NCBI GenBank assembly: GCA_035949375.1
Contig: DASZIG010000011.1
Coordinates: 1 to 64,000, forward strand
DNA: 64,000 nt
Direction: 5' to 3'
Source of the DNA: Gp13-AA77 sp035949375
GTDB lineage: Bacteria > Acidobacteriota > Terriglobia > UBA7540
Positions 1 to 8,487 of this stretch are shown in pieces. Below the pieces are notes generated by a model. That model ran no database searches, was not told the DNA's origin, and worked only from the letters and a program-made list of their open reading frames with translations. A program made the translations under genes and the position numbers. Positions within the stretch are counted from its first letter, which is position 1. Each line of letters opens with the position of its first letter.

Positions 1-2603
1 AACTCGATGCCGACATCAACGAAGAACTGCAGTTCCATGTGGATGCGCGGATTGCAGACAACCTCGCGGCTGGCATGACACCAGACGACGCACGCCGCGA
101 CGCAGCCAGGCGGTTCGGCGGTCAACTGCTCGCCGTGGATAAATCCCACGATGCCGATATCGTCGTGTGGATGGAAACCATCAGCCAGGATATTCGATAC
201 GCATGGCGCAGTCTGCGCCGCAATCCAGGGGTCACCGCCGTCGCTCTGGCGTCTCTCACCATCGCCATCGGCGCCAACACCGCGATCTTCAGCGTGGTCA
301 ACGGAGTGCTGCTGCAGCCGCTGGCTTACCCCGAGCCCGCGCGGCTGATGACCGTCTATGAAAGCACGCGCGAATTCAGCCACAGCTCCCTAGCCTATCC
401 CAATTTTCAGGACTGGCGGCGCACCGAGCGATCGTTCACGGATATAGCTGCCTTTCGCGGCGACGATTTCAACTTTACGGGCTCGGGCCAACCCGAGCAC
501 CTCGCCGGCGAATGGGCGTCGGGAAGCCTGCTCTCGGTGCTGGGCGTCAATCCGATGCTCGGCCGCAACTTTCTGCCCGACGAAGATCGTCCGAACGGCA
601 CAGCGGTGGCAATCCTCAATTACGGCTTCTGGAAGCGACGCTTCGGAGGCGATCCGCACGTGCTGGGGCGGACCATGACCCTCAACGCCAGGAACTATAC
701 CGTGATCGGCGTGCTCGGTCCGGACTTCCGCTTCCGCGATGAAGCCGACGTGTTCACGCCCCTCGGGCAGTGGAACTTGGTCGAACTCAACGACCGCGAC
801 ACGCATCCGGGGCTGCACGCGGTCGCGCGCCTGAAGCCCGGCGTCACGCTGGCGGCCGCCCAGGCGGAGATGGATTCGATTGCCCGCCAGCTTGCCCTGG
901 AGTATCCCAAATCGAACCAAGGGCACGGAATTGCGATCGTGCCTCTCAAAGACGATCTGGTGGGACAGATCCGGCCCACCTTGCTGCTGCTGCTCGGCGC
1001 GGTCGGATTCGTGCTGATCATCGCCTGCGCCAACGTCGCCAATCTGCTGCTGGCGCGCGCTACCGGCCGGCGGCGCGAGTTTGCGATCCGAACCGCCCTG
1101 GGCGCGGACCGCTGGCGCGTGATCCGGCAACTTCTGACCGAGAGCGTGCTGCTTTCCGCAGCATCCGGGGCGCTCGGTCTGTTGCTTGCGGTCTGGGGAA
1201 CGCGCTTTGTGCTGGCGGCGGTGCCCGACATGCTGCCGCGCAGCCGGGACGTGAGTCTCGATCCTTACGTGCTGGCTTTCACGCTGGGGGTTTCGATTCT
1301 GACCGGCGTCCTGTTCGGCCTGGCCCCCGCCTTCCACAGCTCGAACGTGAATCCGCAGGAATCCTTGAAAGAGGGCGCACGCGGATCGGGCGGCGGACGC
1401 CACCGCGCGGAAGGGGTTTTTGTCGCACTGGAGGTGGGTCTGGCCGTGGTGCTGCTGGTGGGCGCCGGATTGATGATCCAAAGCATCTGGCGGCTGTGGA
1501 AAGTGGACCCCGGTTTCGATACCCACAACATCCTGACCGCACAGATGGCGCTTTCGCCGCAGGTGATGGCCAGCCCTCCCGCGATCCGCACAGCCTACCA
1601 GCAGATCGTAGAGCGCGTGAGCGCGGCTCCGGGGGTGCGCGCGGCCGCCGTGACGGCGCTGCTGCCGCTCGGCGGCAGCGACAATGAGATTCCGTTCTGG
1701 CTGGGCCACGGGCCGCAGCCTTCGCAGGACCAGTTGAGCAGCGCTTTGATGTACATCACCAGCTCCGACTACCTGCGCGTCCTCGGCATTCCACTGCGCG
1801 AGGGACGGTTTCTGAACGAGCACGACACCACCGCCTCCGCGCCCGTGATCGTGATCGACGAGGTGATGGCCCGGCATATCTTCCCCGGGCAGGACCCGGT
1901 GGGCAAGCAGATCAACCTGATGATCCTCGGTCCGGTGCAGATTGTGGGCGTGGTGGGCCACGTGAAGCACTGGGGCCTCGATTCCGACGACAGCGCCAAG
2001 ATCCGCGACCAGTTGTATTTTCAGTTCATGCAGGTGCCGGACAAGTTTATGACCGAAGCCGTGGCCGGAATCACGCTGGCGCTGCGTACGGTTCCCGATC
2101 CTTTGAGCATGGTGTCCGGCGTCCGAGCCCAGGTGGCCGGGCCTACGCTCGACCAGCCGATGTATGGCGTGCAAACCATGGAACAGGTCATCTCCGCTTC
2201 CCTCGCCGAGCGCCGCTTCACCATGCTTCTGCTCATCATCTTTGCCTCCACCGCGCTGGTGCTGGCCGCGGTGGGCATTTACGGCGTGATGTCGTACGCG
2301 GTGACACGGCGGACCCACGAGCTCGGGGTGCGCATGGCGCTGGGCGCTTCACGAATCGACGTGCTGAGGCTCGTGGTACGTGAGGGCATGGCCATGGCGC
2401 TCATCGGCATGGTGACGGGCCTCGTGGCCGCGCTCGGCTTGACGCGTTTGATGGCCAGCTTGCTTTACGGCGTCCGCCCGGCTGATCCGTCGACCTTGAC
2501 CTCGGTGGCATTGACGTTGGGGGCCGTGGCTTTCCTCGCCAGCTACGTTCCCGCCCGGCGCGCGACCCAGGTCGATCCCATGATCGCGCTACGTTGCGAG
2601 TGA
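1..2603 (+). CDS. ADOP-type MacB/FtsX-like permease (5' partial)
   Basis: Integral membrane protein of the MacB/FtsX permease family in the acidobacterial duplicated (ADOP) form. The frame is open from base 3, so the true start lies upstream; the first in-window start codon is GTG at 39. The short N-terminal helical domain typical of ADOP proteins is visible (DARRDAARRFGG). It is followed by the first membrane helix after SLRRNPGVTAVALASLTIAI, a periplasmic MacB-type core, and an FtsX domain with NVANLLLARATGRRREFAIR. The layout then repeats and ends in a second FtsX domain closing with the ADOP-like YVPARRATQVDPMIALR. No ATPase domain is present and no ABC ATPase gene is adjacent, so the partner and substrate are unknown. 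Confidence 0.9.
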   Translation, partial: LDADINEELQFHVDARIADNLAAGMTPDDARRDAARRFGGQLLAVDKSHDADIVVWMETISQDIRYAWRSLRRNPGVTAVALASLTIAIGANTAIFSVVNGVLLQPLAYPEPARLMTVYESTREFSHSSLAYPNFQDWRRTERSFTDIAAFRGDDFNFTGSGQPEHLAGEWASGSLLSVLGVNPMLGRNFLPDEDRPNGTAVAILNYGFWKRRFGGDPHVLGRTMTLNARNYTVIGVLGPDFRFRDEADVFTPLGQWNLVELNDRDTHPGLHAVARLKPGVTLAAAQAEMDSIARQLALEYPKSNQGHGIAIVPLKDDLVGQIRPTLLLLLGAVGFVLIIACANVANLLLARATGRRREFAIRTALGADRWRVIRQLLTESVLLSAASGALGLLLAVWGTRFVLAAVPDMLPRSRDVSLDPYVLAFTLGVSILTGVLFGLAPAFHSSNVNPQESLKEGARGSGGGRHRAEGVFVALEVGLAVVLLVGAGLMIQSIWRLWKVDPGFDTHNILTAQMALSPQVMASPPAIRTAYQQIVERVSAAPGVRAAAVTALLPLGGSDNEIPFWLGHGPQPSQDQLSSALMYITSSDYLRVLGIPLREGRFLNEHDTTASAPVIVIDEVMARHIFPGQDPVGKQINLMILGPVQIVGVVGHVKHWGLDSDDSAKIRDQLYFQFMQVPDKFMTEAVAGITLALRTVPDPLSMVSGVRAQVAGPTLDQPMYGVQTMEQVISASLAERRFTMLLLIIFASTALVLAAVGIYGVMSYAVTRRTHELGVRMALGASRIDVLRLVVREGMAMALIGMVTGLVAALGLTRLMASLLYGVRPADPSTLTSVALTLGAVAFLASYVPARRATQVDPMIALRCE

Positions 2604-2644
2604 CGATCAATCGGATGAACGGCGCGCCGCGCGCCTCAAGCGGC

Positions 2645-4258
2645 TTACTCGGTTCGCTTGAAGATCTTCCCGAACTCGACTTCGAAGGAGGGCGAATCGC
2701 GTGTGCCGGTGATCCGGACAGGCACAACGATCCCGGCGCCGTTCCGCGCAAAGAAGGGATCGAGAGGCTTGAGCAGCACCGATTTGACACCCGTCACCAA
2801 CTGGGAAACCGTGGCTTGCAGGCTCACGGTGCCCACGAAATCGAGAGCCTGACTGTCGAGCCCGAAGGTTCCCTGCAGTTGAACCCGAGCGCCGGGCACG
2901 CTGAACTCAAGGCGCGAGAACTTCGCCACGCCGCTCGCAAGCTGGAAGTGACCGCTCATGCTCAACGGGGCGCTGTCAGACTCGTCCTGCACGTGCTTCC
3001 CGCGGCCGATGCGGCTGAGAGTTCGGATTTTGCCTTCCGCATCCGGATTCGTGAATCGAGCCGAGTCAATGTTGAAGTCGCCGTCCAGGCTCATTCGGCG
3101 GCTGATGTCCTGGTCGCCAGGCGGCAGGTCGAGCTTGGCTTGAATGCGGACATTCCCGGTCATGGAGGGCTTCGGCGATTTTACGGCCAGACGCAGCAGA
3201 TCCTGGAGCCGCGCGGGGCTGGCCGTGACGTCCAGCAGAATGGTCCTCCCGCTGCGGCCGGCCGTCCTGGCCACGCCGCCGCGCGCCACGATCGTGGAGG
3301 AGAGCAACTGCGCCGTGACCGGGCGCAGGAAGGTGTCGCCGGTCACGCCATCGACCGCCGCTTCGAACTTGGTTTGCAAGTGCACCGGATTGCGGGAGAT
3401 GGCGAGGGCGAAATCCGGCGTATCGGTCTCGCCGTGCACGTTAATGTAGCTCAGCACCCCGTCATACGTTCCCTCAGACGACAGCTCGCCCATGAGACCG
3501 TGAATCGTCGAGAGGTCGGCGTGCTGAAAGATGTATTGTCCCTTGACAGGCGTCAGCGAGGGGTCGTCAGGATTCCAGGGTCCGAAGCTGCCGGTCGAAT
3601 CGATCTGGCCCACGGGCCGCGGGTTCGTGAGCACGGCCTCGAAACGCATCGGCGGTCCGACGCCGGCCGACTGCAATCGCAGCCTCTGAACATTGAAAAC
3701 CCTCGGCGGCTTGTCAGCCCGCGAAGAGAAGATGTTGATCGTGGTCCCGTCCGCGATGACCTTGTCGAGGACGAAGGGCGGAGGGGCAGGTTTTTTCTTC
3801 TTCGCCTTGCTCTTCGCAGCGCCCCCGGTGGCCGGCGCGCTCTGCCGAGGCGGCACGTTGAGCGCGAATCCATCGAGCCGGACCTCGCTGAAACGGCGGG
3901 GATGGCGCAGCAAGCCCAGCCAGCTCGCGGTCACGGAGAATTTCTCAACGGAGGCCATGGGCGGCGAATCGGGACGGTCGCGGCGACGCAGCACAAGTCC
4001 CTCACCGGAGATCGTCAGGGTGGGAAAGAACGAAGAATTGAAATCCTTCAACTCCACGTCGCATTCATAGCGGCTCGAGAGCGCTTTCACCACCCAGTTG
4101 CGGTCGATCGGCGACAGCCAGCGCAGGTAAGCCGCAGCCCCGGCCGCGAGCAGCAGGAACAAGCCCGCTGCGACACCAATCCATTTCCACACGCCGAAGC
4201 GGACCTTGGGTGTTTCCTGAATACCTGCCTCCAGACGCGCCGGCTCGCAGCGTCCCAA
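2645..4258 (-). CDS. AsmA-family / DUF748-like inner-membrane-anchored protein
   Basis: A 537-residue protein with one N-terminal membrane helix (about residues 24-44, IGVAAGLFLLLAAGAAAYL) and a large extracytoplasmic beta-rich region. The opening after the helix (SSRYECDVELKDFNSSFFPTL then ISGEGLVLRRR) is typical of AsmA-like proteins, which are linked to envelope and lipid homeostasis. A Lys-rich low-complexity stretch (KSKAKKKK) lies near residue 150. The start used is TTG at 4258; a GTG at 4192, just before the helix, is possible. It converges on the upstream permease and may be the last gene of the RsbW-STAS transcript, about 187 bases downstream of it. The substrate is unknown. Confidence 0.75.
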   Translation of the reverse strand: MGRCEPARLEAGIQETPKVRFGVWKWIGVAAGLFLLLAAGAAAYLRWLSPIDRNWVVKALSSRYECDVELKDFNSSFFPTLTISGEGLVLRRRDRPDSPPMASVEKFSVTASWLGLLRHPRRFSEVRLDGFALNVPPRQSAPATGGAAKSKAKKKKPAPPPFVLDKVIADGTTINIFSSRADKPPRVFNVQRLRLQSAGVGPPMRFEAVLTNPRPVGQIDSTGSFGPWNPDDPSLTPVKGQYIFQHADLSTIHGLMGELSSEGTYDGVLSYINVHGETDTPDFALAISRNPVHLQTKFEAAVDGVTGDTFLRPVTAQLLSSTIVARGGVARTAGRSGRTILLDVTASPARLQDLLRLAVKSPKPSMTGNVRIQAKLDLPPGDQDISRRMSLDGDFNIDSARFTNPDAEGKIRTLSRIGRGKHVQDESDSAPLSMSGHFQLASGVAKFSRLEFSVPGARVQLQGTFGLDSQALDFVGTVSLQATVSQLVTGVKSVLLKPLDPFFARNGAGIVVPVRITGTRDSPSFEVEFGKIFKRTE

Positions 4259-4445
4259 GCAGTTTGATTTTCCAGCCGGCGCCGTGGATTCAATTGTGCC
4301 ATGGACCGGCGGGCCGGCGAAGGCCCGTGACGGTGTACGGAATCTCAGTGGGCGAGAAAGATGTGGCCGCCGGCATCACGAGCATGCATGGACGCCGGCG
4401 GGAGCGGGATGGCGGAACATGGTCCGGGGTGCGCGCGGATTCCGA

Positions 4446-4799
4446 TCAGGCGCCCTTGTCAAAGCTGGCCACTGCCTTGGCCTCGTCGTCACTGACGTCG
4501 AAGACGGTGAGCAGTTTGGTGATCTGCAAAAGGTCGTGCACTTTCTTGGTCAGGTTCAGAAGCTTCAAGTGACCGCCCTGGTTCGAAACCGCGGTAAAGC
4601 CGCTCACCAGCTCGCCGATGCCCGAGCTATCGATGTAGGTGACGTCCGCCAGATTCAGCAGCAGTTGTTTGTGACCCTTGCTCAGCAGGTCGCGAATGAG
4701 CTCGCGCAATTGCGTGCAGCCCTCGCCTAACGTAATTCTGCCGCTCAGGTCCACCACAGTGACCGCGTTAACCTGGCGTATTGTGGCCTTCATGCTCAC
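4446..4799 (-). CDS. STAS-domain anti-sigma factor antagonist
   Basis: A 117-residue single STAS domain of the SpoIIAA/RsbV type. Such proteins bind a cognate RsbW-like kinase and are switched by phosphorylation of a serine in the DSSGIGEL loop, present here as YIDSSGIGELVSGF (around residues 56-69). The start is GTG at 4799, supported by a textbook AAGGAGG at 4808-4814 with 8 bases spacing; an ATG two codons later is the alternative. The start lies inside the end of the RsbW-like gene (32-base overlap), so the two are translationally coupled partners. No PP2C phosphatase or sigma-B-type factor is visible nearby, so the output is unknown. Confidence 0.93.
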   Translation of the reverse strand: MSMKATIRQVNAVTVVDLSGRITLGEGCTQLRELIRDLLSKGHKQLLLNLADVTYIDSSGIGELVSGFTAVSNQGGHLKLLNLTKKVHDLLQITKLLTVFDVSDDEAKAVASFDKGA

Positions 4800-5253
4800 G
4801 ATGTAATCCTCCTTGATTAAGATCCGTGTTGGGACTTCTCCGCTTCACCAGGGTGACTTCCGTTCCCTTGCCGGGGATATTTTTCACCTGGAAGTCATCC
4901 ATGAACGAGCGGATCAGAAAAATGCCTCGGCCGGAGATCTTCAATAGATTCTCCGGCTCCAGGGGATGGGGAACATTGCTCACGTCGAATCCGGCGCCCT
5001 GGTCGCGAATCTTGATCTCGAGGCGGTCGTCGTAGACGACGAATTGCAGCCAAACGCGCTTCGCCGGATCGCTCTTATTGCCGTGCCAGATGGCGTTGAT
5101 CATCGACTCATGCACGGCCATTCCGATCTTATGCTGTTCCTCCTCATCGAAGTTGAGGCTGGCCAAAACGCGGCGAACCAACTCCTCGGCCGCCTCCACG
5201 TTCTTCAGGTCGCTCTCGTAGACCACTTCGACGACGCTGGCGTCAGCACTCAT
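4768..5253 (-). CDS. RsbW/SpoIIAB-like serine-protein kinase (anti-sigma factor)
   Basis: A 161-residue HATPase_c protein of the anti-sigma regulatory factor kinase group. The ATP-site N box is seen in AVHESMINAIWHGN, the G1 box in IRDQGAGFDV, and the G2 region in GRGIFLIRSFMDDF. It would phosphorylate the STAS protein encoded immediately downstream and bind either it or another client. A GGGAG element lies just before the ATG at 5253. The C-terminal 15-20 residues read through the STAS ribosome binding site and are unlikely to be structured. The gene sits directly downstream of the selenoprotein gene on the same strand (28-base gap), so it may share its promoter. Confidence 0.92.
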   Translation of the reverse strand: MSADASVVEVVYESDLKNVEAAEELVRRVLASLNFDEEEQHKIGMAVHESMINAIWHGNKSDPAKRVWLQFVVYDDRLEIKIRDQGAGFDVSNVPHPLEPENLLKISGRGIFLIRSFMDDFQVKNIPGKGTEVTLVKRRSPNTDLNQGGLHREHEGHNTPG

Positions 5254-5281
5254 AGTCTCCCGGTTGATTCCGCACTGCCTT

Positions 5282-5854
5282 CTACGACTTTGCCTTAGAG
5301 TCCAAGGTCGTGCAAACCGTCACGGCCGTGTTAGGATTCACGGCGTCGCGGCCCTCGTCGATGTGCTGGATCAAGCCCTGCTTGTCCACCACGAAAGTCG
5401 TGCGGCGCGCCCACTCGGCCTTCACGCCCTGGCTCGCGTACTTGTCAAAGCTGTCCAGAATTCCGTATTGAACCAGAACCTCGCGGTTCATGTCGCTCAG
5501 CAGGGGAAAGGTGACCCCGATCTGTTTGGCGAACGCCGCGTTGGCGGCCGGACTGTCAATGCTAACGCCGAAAACCACCGTGTCGCTCGCCTGCAGTTTG
5601 GCCAAATCAGCCTGATAGGCCTGCAACTCCTGCGTTCACCCGGGAGTGAAAGCAAGAACGTAGAATGCCAGGATGACGTTCTTCTTTCCGCGGTACTCGC
5701 TCAGTTTGACCGGCTCCCACTGATCGCTGAGCATCGTGAAGTCCGGAGCCGGCTGCCCGACTTTCAGGCTCGTCTTCGCGATGACGGGCTTTTGGGCCGC
5801 CGCCAAGCCCGCGGCCAGCGCCCATGCCGCCAGAAAAATCAGCCCTCGCCTCAC
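5282..5854 (-). CDS. Secreted AhpC/TSA-family peroxiredoxin, predicted selenoprotein (TGA = Sec at residue 73)
   Basis: Thiol/selenol peroxidase predicted to reduce peroxides outside the cytoplasm. Read with TGA (5638-5636) as selenocysteine, the gene encodes 190 residues: a signal peptide (MRRGLIFLAAWALAAGLAAA), the AhpC/TSA entry motif VGQPAPDF, then FYVLAFTPG-Sec-TQEL. The Sec falls exactly where the family has its peroxidatic Cys (T70-P-G-U73). The fold continues in frame (VSIDSP, PLLSD, RRTTFVVDKQG with the conserved Arg). The only ordinary Cys is C181 near the C-terminus, a possible resolving residue. The start is GTG at 5854: GGAGGT lies 6 bases upstream (5861-5866), and the TTG at 5875 falls at the predicted transcription start. 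A nonsense mutation or sequencing error is the alternative. No sel genes are in the window. Confidence 0.85.
5595..5628 (-). promoter_or_regulatory. Bacterial SECIS-like hairpin after the in-frame TGA
   Basis: On the mRNA, counting bases after the UGA: AGTT (8-11) pairs with AACT (38-41), GGCC (15-18) with GGCC (33-36), and ATCA (20-23) with TGAT (27-30). This leaves a three-base apical loop GGC at 24-26 and an unpaired U just below the upper stem. Published bacterial SECIS models ask for a small apical loop with G in its first two positions, roughly 16-37 bases after the UGA, on an upper stem of at least four pairs. All are met. SelB binding is inference. Confidence 0.7.
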
Positions 5855-5883
5855 CGTTCCACCTCCAAATGTCAAGCTACAGG

Positions 5884-5912
5884 ACTATAAAGACACGCAA
5901 CGGCTGTGTCAA
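5884..5912 (-). promoter_or_regulatory. Sigma70 promoter of the peroxiredoxin gene
   Basis: Reading the minus strand, a perfect -35 TTGACA (5912-5907), a 17-base spacer and -10 TATAGT (5889-5884). The expected start point near 5877 gives a leader of about 22 bases containing GGAGGT before the GTG at 5854. The peroxiredoxin, and perhaps RsbW-STAS, can therefore be transcribed independently of the dcw operon ending at 5930. Confidence 0.75.
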
Positions 5913-5929
5913 CCCGGCCCCCGTGGGCG

Positions 5930-7126
5930 CTAAAGCCCTTCGGCCTTGCGGCGGCGCAGATAGGCTGGAATTTCCAAATCATCGGCGGGCGCTTCCGGCA
6001 CCGCTTCCACGGGCGGGGCGGCAGTCTCGACCGGCGGCCGATCCGGCGGACGATCCCTCTTCTGCACGGCGTTGCGCAGGCTCTGCTGAACGTTCTTGGC
6101 AGCCATCGTCAGCGCCGGCGGCTTCGAGAGGCCGAGCTTCTCGCTCTTGATGCCCGTGGCGATCACAGTCACTTTGACCGCGTCTCCCATCGACTCATCG
6201 AGGACGGCACCGAAGATGATGTTGGCATTTTCGGCCGCCGCCTGCTGCACGATCGAGGATGCCTCGTGGACCTCGTGCAGCGTCAGGTGGCTTGAGCCCG
6301 TAAGGTTCAGCAGGATGCCCTGGGCGCCGTTGATGGAGGCGTCCTCGAGCAAGGGACTCTCGATCGCCTGGCGCGTGGCCGACACCGCCCGGCCCTCGCC
6401 ACTGGCACTGGCCGTACCCATCACGGCGTAGCCCATGCCTTCCATAATCGTCTTGATGTCGGCAAAATCGCGGTTGATGATGCCGGTGATGGTGATGATG
6501 TCGGAGATTCCCTGCACGCCCTGGCGAAGAATGTCGTCGGCAATGCGGAATGCCTCGAAAAAGCTGGTTCCTTTGTCGACGAATTGCATGAGGCGCTCGT
6601 TCGGAATGCAGATCACCGTGTCCACGTGCTCGCTGAGCTCCGAGAGACCCTGTTCGGCCTGCATCATGCGCCGCTTGCCCTCAAACGCGAAAGGCTTGGT
6701 GACTACGGCCACCGTCAGAGCGCCAAGCTCACGGGCCAGGCCGGCCACAATCGGAGCGCCTCCGGTGCCGGTCCCACCGCCGAGCCCGGCCGTGATGAAG
6801 ACCATATCGGCGCCCTCCAGGGCTTCGATGATCTTCTCCGTATCCTCGAGCGCCGCGCGCCGGCCCACATCCGGGTTGGCCCCGGCGCCCAGTCCCTTGG
6901 TGAGCTTCGCCCCCAGTTGAATCTTCACCGGCGCCTGCGACACGCTCAGGGCCTGGAGATCGGTGTTGGCCACCATGAACTCCACGCCCTCGAGGTGGGC
7001 CGCGATCATGCGATTGACGGCGTTTCCACCGCCGCCACCGACACCGATAACCTTAAGCCGGGCGCCGTGGATGTTTTCGTCGGAGAAGTCCAATCGCAGT
7101 CCACCCTCATTCTCAACGTCAGCCAT
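5930..7126 (-). CDS. ftsZ: Cell division protein FtsZ
   Basis: Tubulin-like GTPase that forms the cytokinetic ring; 398 residues. The nucleotide site is complete: the N-terminal glycine loop VIGVGGGGGNAVNRM (about 26-40), the tubulin signature GGGTGTG (116-122), and the T7-loop region around NRDFADIK. A Pro/Glu-rich linker leads to the C-terminal conserved peptide DDLEIPAYLRRRKAEGL, the binding site for FtsA and other partners. The start is ATG 7126, preceded by TTGGAGG with 5 bases spacing; the frame is open further upstream, but that extension is not FtsZ-like. It is the last gene of the dcw cluster, 89 bases after ftsA. Confidence 0.98.
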   Translation of the reverse strand: MADVENEGGLRLDFSDENIHGARLKVIGVGGGGGNAVNRMIAAHLEGVEFMVANTDLQALSVSQAPVKIQLGAKLTKGLGAGANPDVGRRAALEDTEKIIEALEGADMVFITAGLGGGTGTGGAPIVAGLARELGALTVAVVTKPFAFEGKRRMMQAEQGLSELSEHVDTVICIPNERLMQFVDKGTSFFEAFRIADDILRQGVQGISDIITITGIINRDFADIKTIMEGMGYAVMGTASASGEGRAVSATRQAIESPLLEDASINGAQGILLNLTGSSHLTLHEVHEASSIVQQAAAENANIIFGAVLDESMGDAVKVTVIATGIKSEKLGLSKPPALTMAAKNVQQSLRNAVQKRDRPPDRPPVETAAPPVEAVPEAPADDLEIPAYLRRRKAEGL

Positions 7127-7215
7127 TTTTCCTCCAAGGGCCTCTGACCAAGCCGGCAGAGCCGGTCCCCTCGCCCGGCGTTCACTCTTCTGCTCTTCTC
7201 CGGCGCGGGCGAAGC

Positions 7216-8433
7216 TCAACTCGCCTTCTCGCCGCCGAAGAAACCTTTCCAACGATCCCGCCAGCCTGGCTGCCGCGAATCATCGAGCGCCCGCTGCCGA
7301 TTTCCGTAAAGCACCAGCCCCACCGCCGCGGCGTAAGCCGGATCGAGCAGAAGTTCCCCCAACTCTTCGATGCCCGAGGGTTGGCCCAGCCGCACCGGCA
7401 TTTGAAGCGTCTGCTCGGCCATGGACACGAGTCCGGCCAGCTTGGCCCCGCCGCCGACCAGCACCAGGCCGGCGCCGAGCGCCCGGTCGAAGCGCGAGCG
7501 GGCGAGTTCCGTCTGGGTCAGCTCCACCAGTTCCGCGGCGCGCGGCTCCAGAATCTCACCGAGCATCGCCGTATTCACCACGCGCGGCGGGCGTCCTCCC
7601 ACACTCGGCACTTCGAAGCTGGCCTGGGACTCACCGGTTTTGCTGTCGGTCCATGATAGCTTGAGCCGCTCGGCCTCCGGCACCGGAGTGCGCAGGCCCA
7701 CAGCCACGTCGTTGGTGAAAAACTCGCCGCCCACGGCGATGGCGGCCGTGTGGCGCAGGCTGCCGTCGTGATAGATGACCAACTCCGAGGATCCCCGGCC
7801 GATGTCGAGCAGCCCCACGCCAAGCTCGCGTTCGTCAGGAGCGAGGCAGGCCTCGGCAGCCGCCAGCGGCTCGAGCACGGTGTCCTTCACCTCGATCCCG
7901 GCGCGGTTTACTGCCGTCACCAGGTTCTCGTGGGCGATCGTGGATGCCGTCACCAGATGAACGCTCACCTCGAGCCGCGTCCCCACCATGCCGATCGGGT
8001 TGCGGATTCCGTTTTGCGAATCGAGCAGGTATTCCTGCCGCTCCGCATGGAGCAGCCGCCGGTCGGGGGGCAGCGGAATGCCCTGCGCCACCTCGAAGAC
8101 CCTGCGGATATCTTCGGCCATCACCTGGCGTCCGTGCGTGCCCAGGCTGATCGCGCCGGCGGAGTTCACACCCTTGAGCTCGAGGCCGCCAACACCGATA
8201 TAAGCGGTGTCGATGGAAAAGCCCACGGCGTCCTCGGCCGCCTCCACCGCCTTTTTGACGGCGAGCACAGCGGAATCAAAGTCGTTGATCGCGCCCCGCC
8301 GCCAGCCTCGCGACTCCGCCACACCCACGCCCGCCAGATGCAGCTTGTTCCGGTCGTCGGGGCGGCACACCACCAGGCAGGTCTTGCTGTCGCCGAGATC
8401 GAGACCCGCAACGAACGGGAGTTTGCGCGCCAT
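7216..8433 (-). CDS. ftsA: Cell division protein FtsA
   Basis: Actin-fold ATPase that tethers FtsZ to the membrane and recruits later division proteins; 405 residues, the usual length. Phosphate-1 motif GLDLGDSKT (10-18), the SHS2/1C region that follows, phosphate-2 VGLLDIGRGSSELVIY, and the adenosine motif LVLVGGGAKLAGL are all visible. The C-terminus has the basic/aromatic residues WRDRWKGFFGG, consistent with a membrane-targeting amphipathic helix. It sits between ftsQ and ftsZ as in most dcw clusters. Confidence 0.97.
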   Translation of the reverse strand: MARKLPFVAGLDLGDSKTCLVVCRPDDRNKLHLAGVGVAESRGWRRGAINDFDSAVLAVKKAVEAAEDAVGFSIDTAYIGVGGLELKGVNSAGAISLGTHGRQVMAEDIRRVFEVAQGIPLPPDRRLLHAERQEYLLDSQNGIRNPIGMVGTRLEVSVHLVTASTIAHENLVTAVNRAGIEVKDTVLEPLAAAEACLAPDERELGVGLLDIGRGSSELVIYHDGSLRHTAAIAVGGEFFTNDVAVGLRTPVPEAERLKLSWTDSKTGESQASFEVPSVGGRPPRVVNTAMLGEILEPRAAELVELTQTELARSRFDRALGAGLVLVGGGAKLAGLVSMAEQTLQMPVRLGQPSGIEELGELLLDPAYAAAVGLVLYGNRQRALDDSRQPGWRDRWKGFFGGEKAS

Positions 8434-8487
8434 AATGCCTGAGAGCAGTGCGGCCCATCGGGCGCCCGCATCGCAATTCGGAACTCG

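Noticed and set aside
390..2318. Long minus-strand open frame opposite the first permease
   Set aside because: It is a shadow of the permease in GC-rich DNA: His/Arg/Gln-rich, with no family motif. The same holds for 2594-4267 plus, 25987-27609 plus, 33546-35153 minus, 36538-38625 minus, 44469-46229 plus and 51776-53443 minus.
5282..5875. Peroxiredoxin as two separate genes or a frameshifted pseudogene
   Set aside because: The two halves are in the same frame with nothing missing, separated only by TGA at the catalytic position, and the promoter and SECIS-like fold are intact.
7127..7252. 42-residue N-terminal extension of FtsZ
   Set aside because: The residues are Arg/Glu-rich and not FtsZ-like, and a good ribosome binding site precedes ATG 7126.
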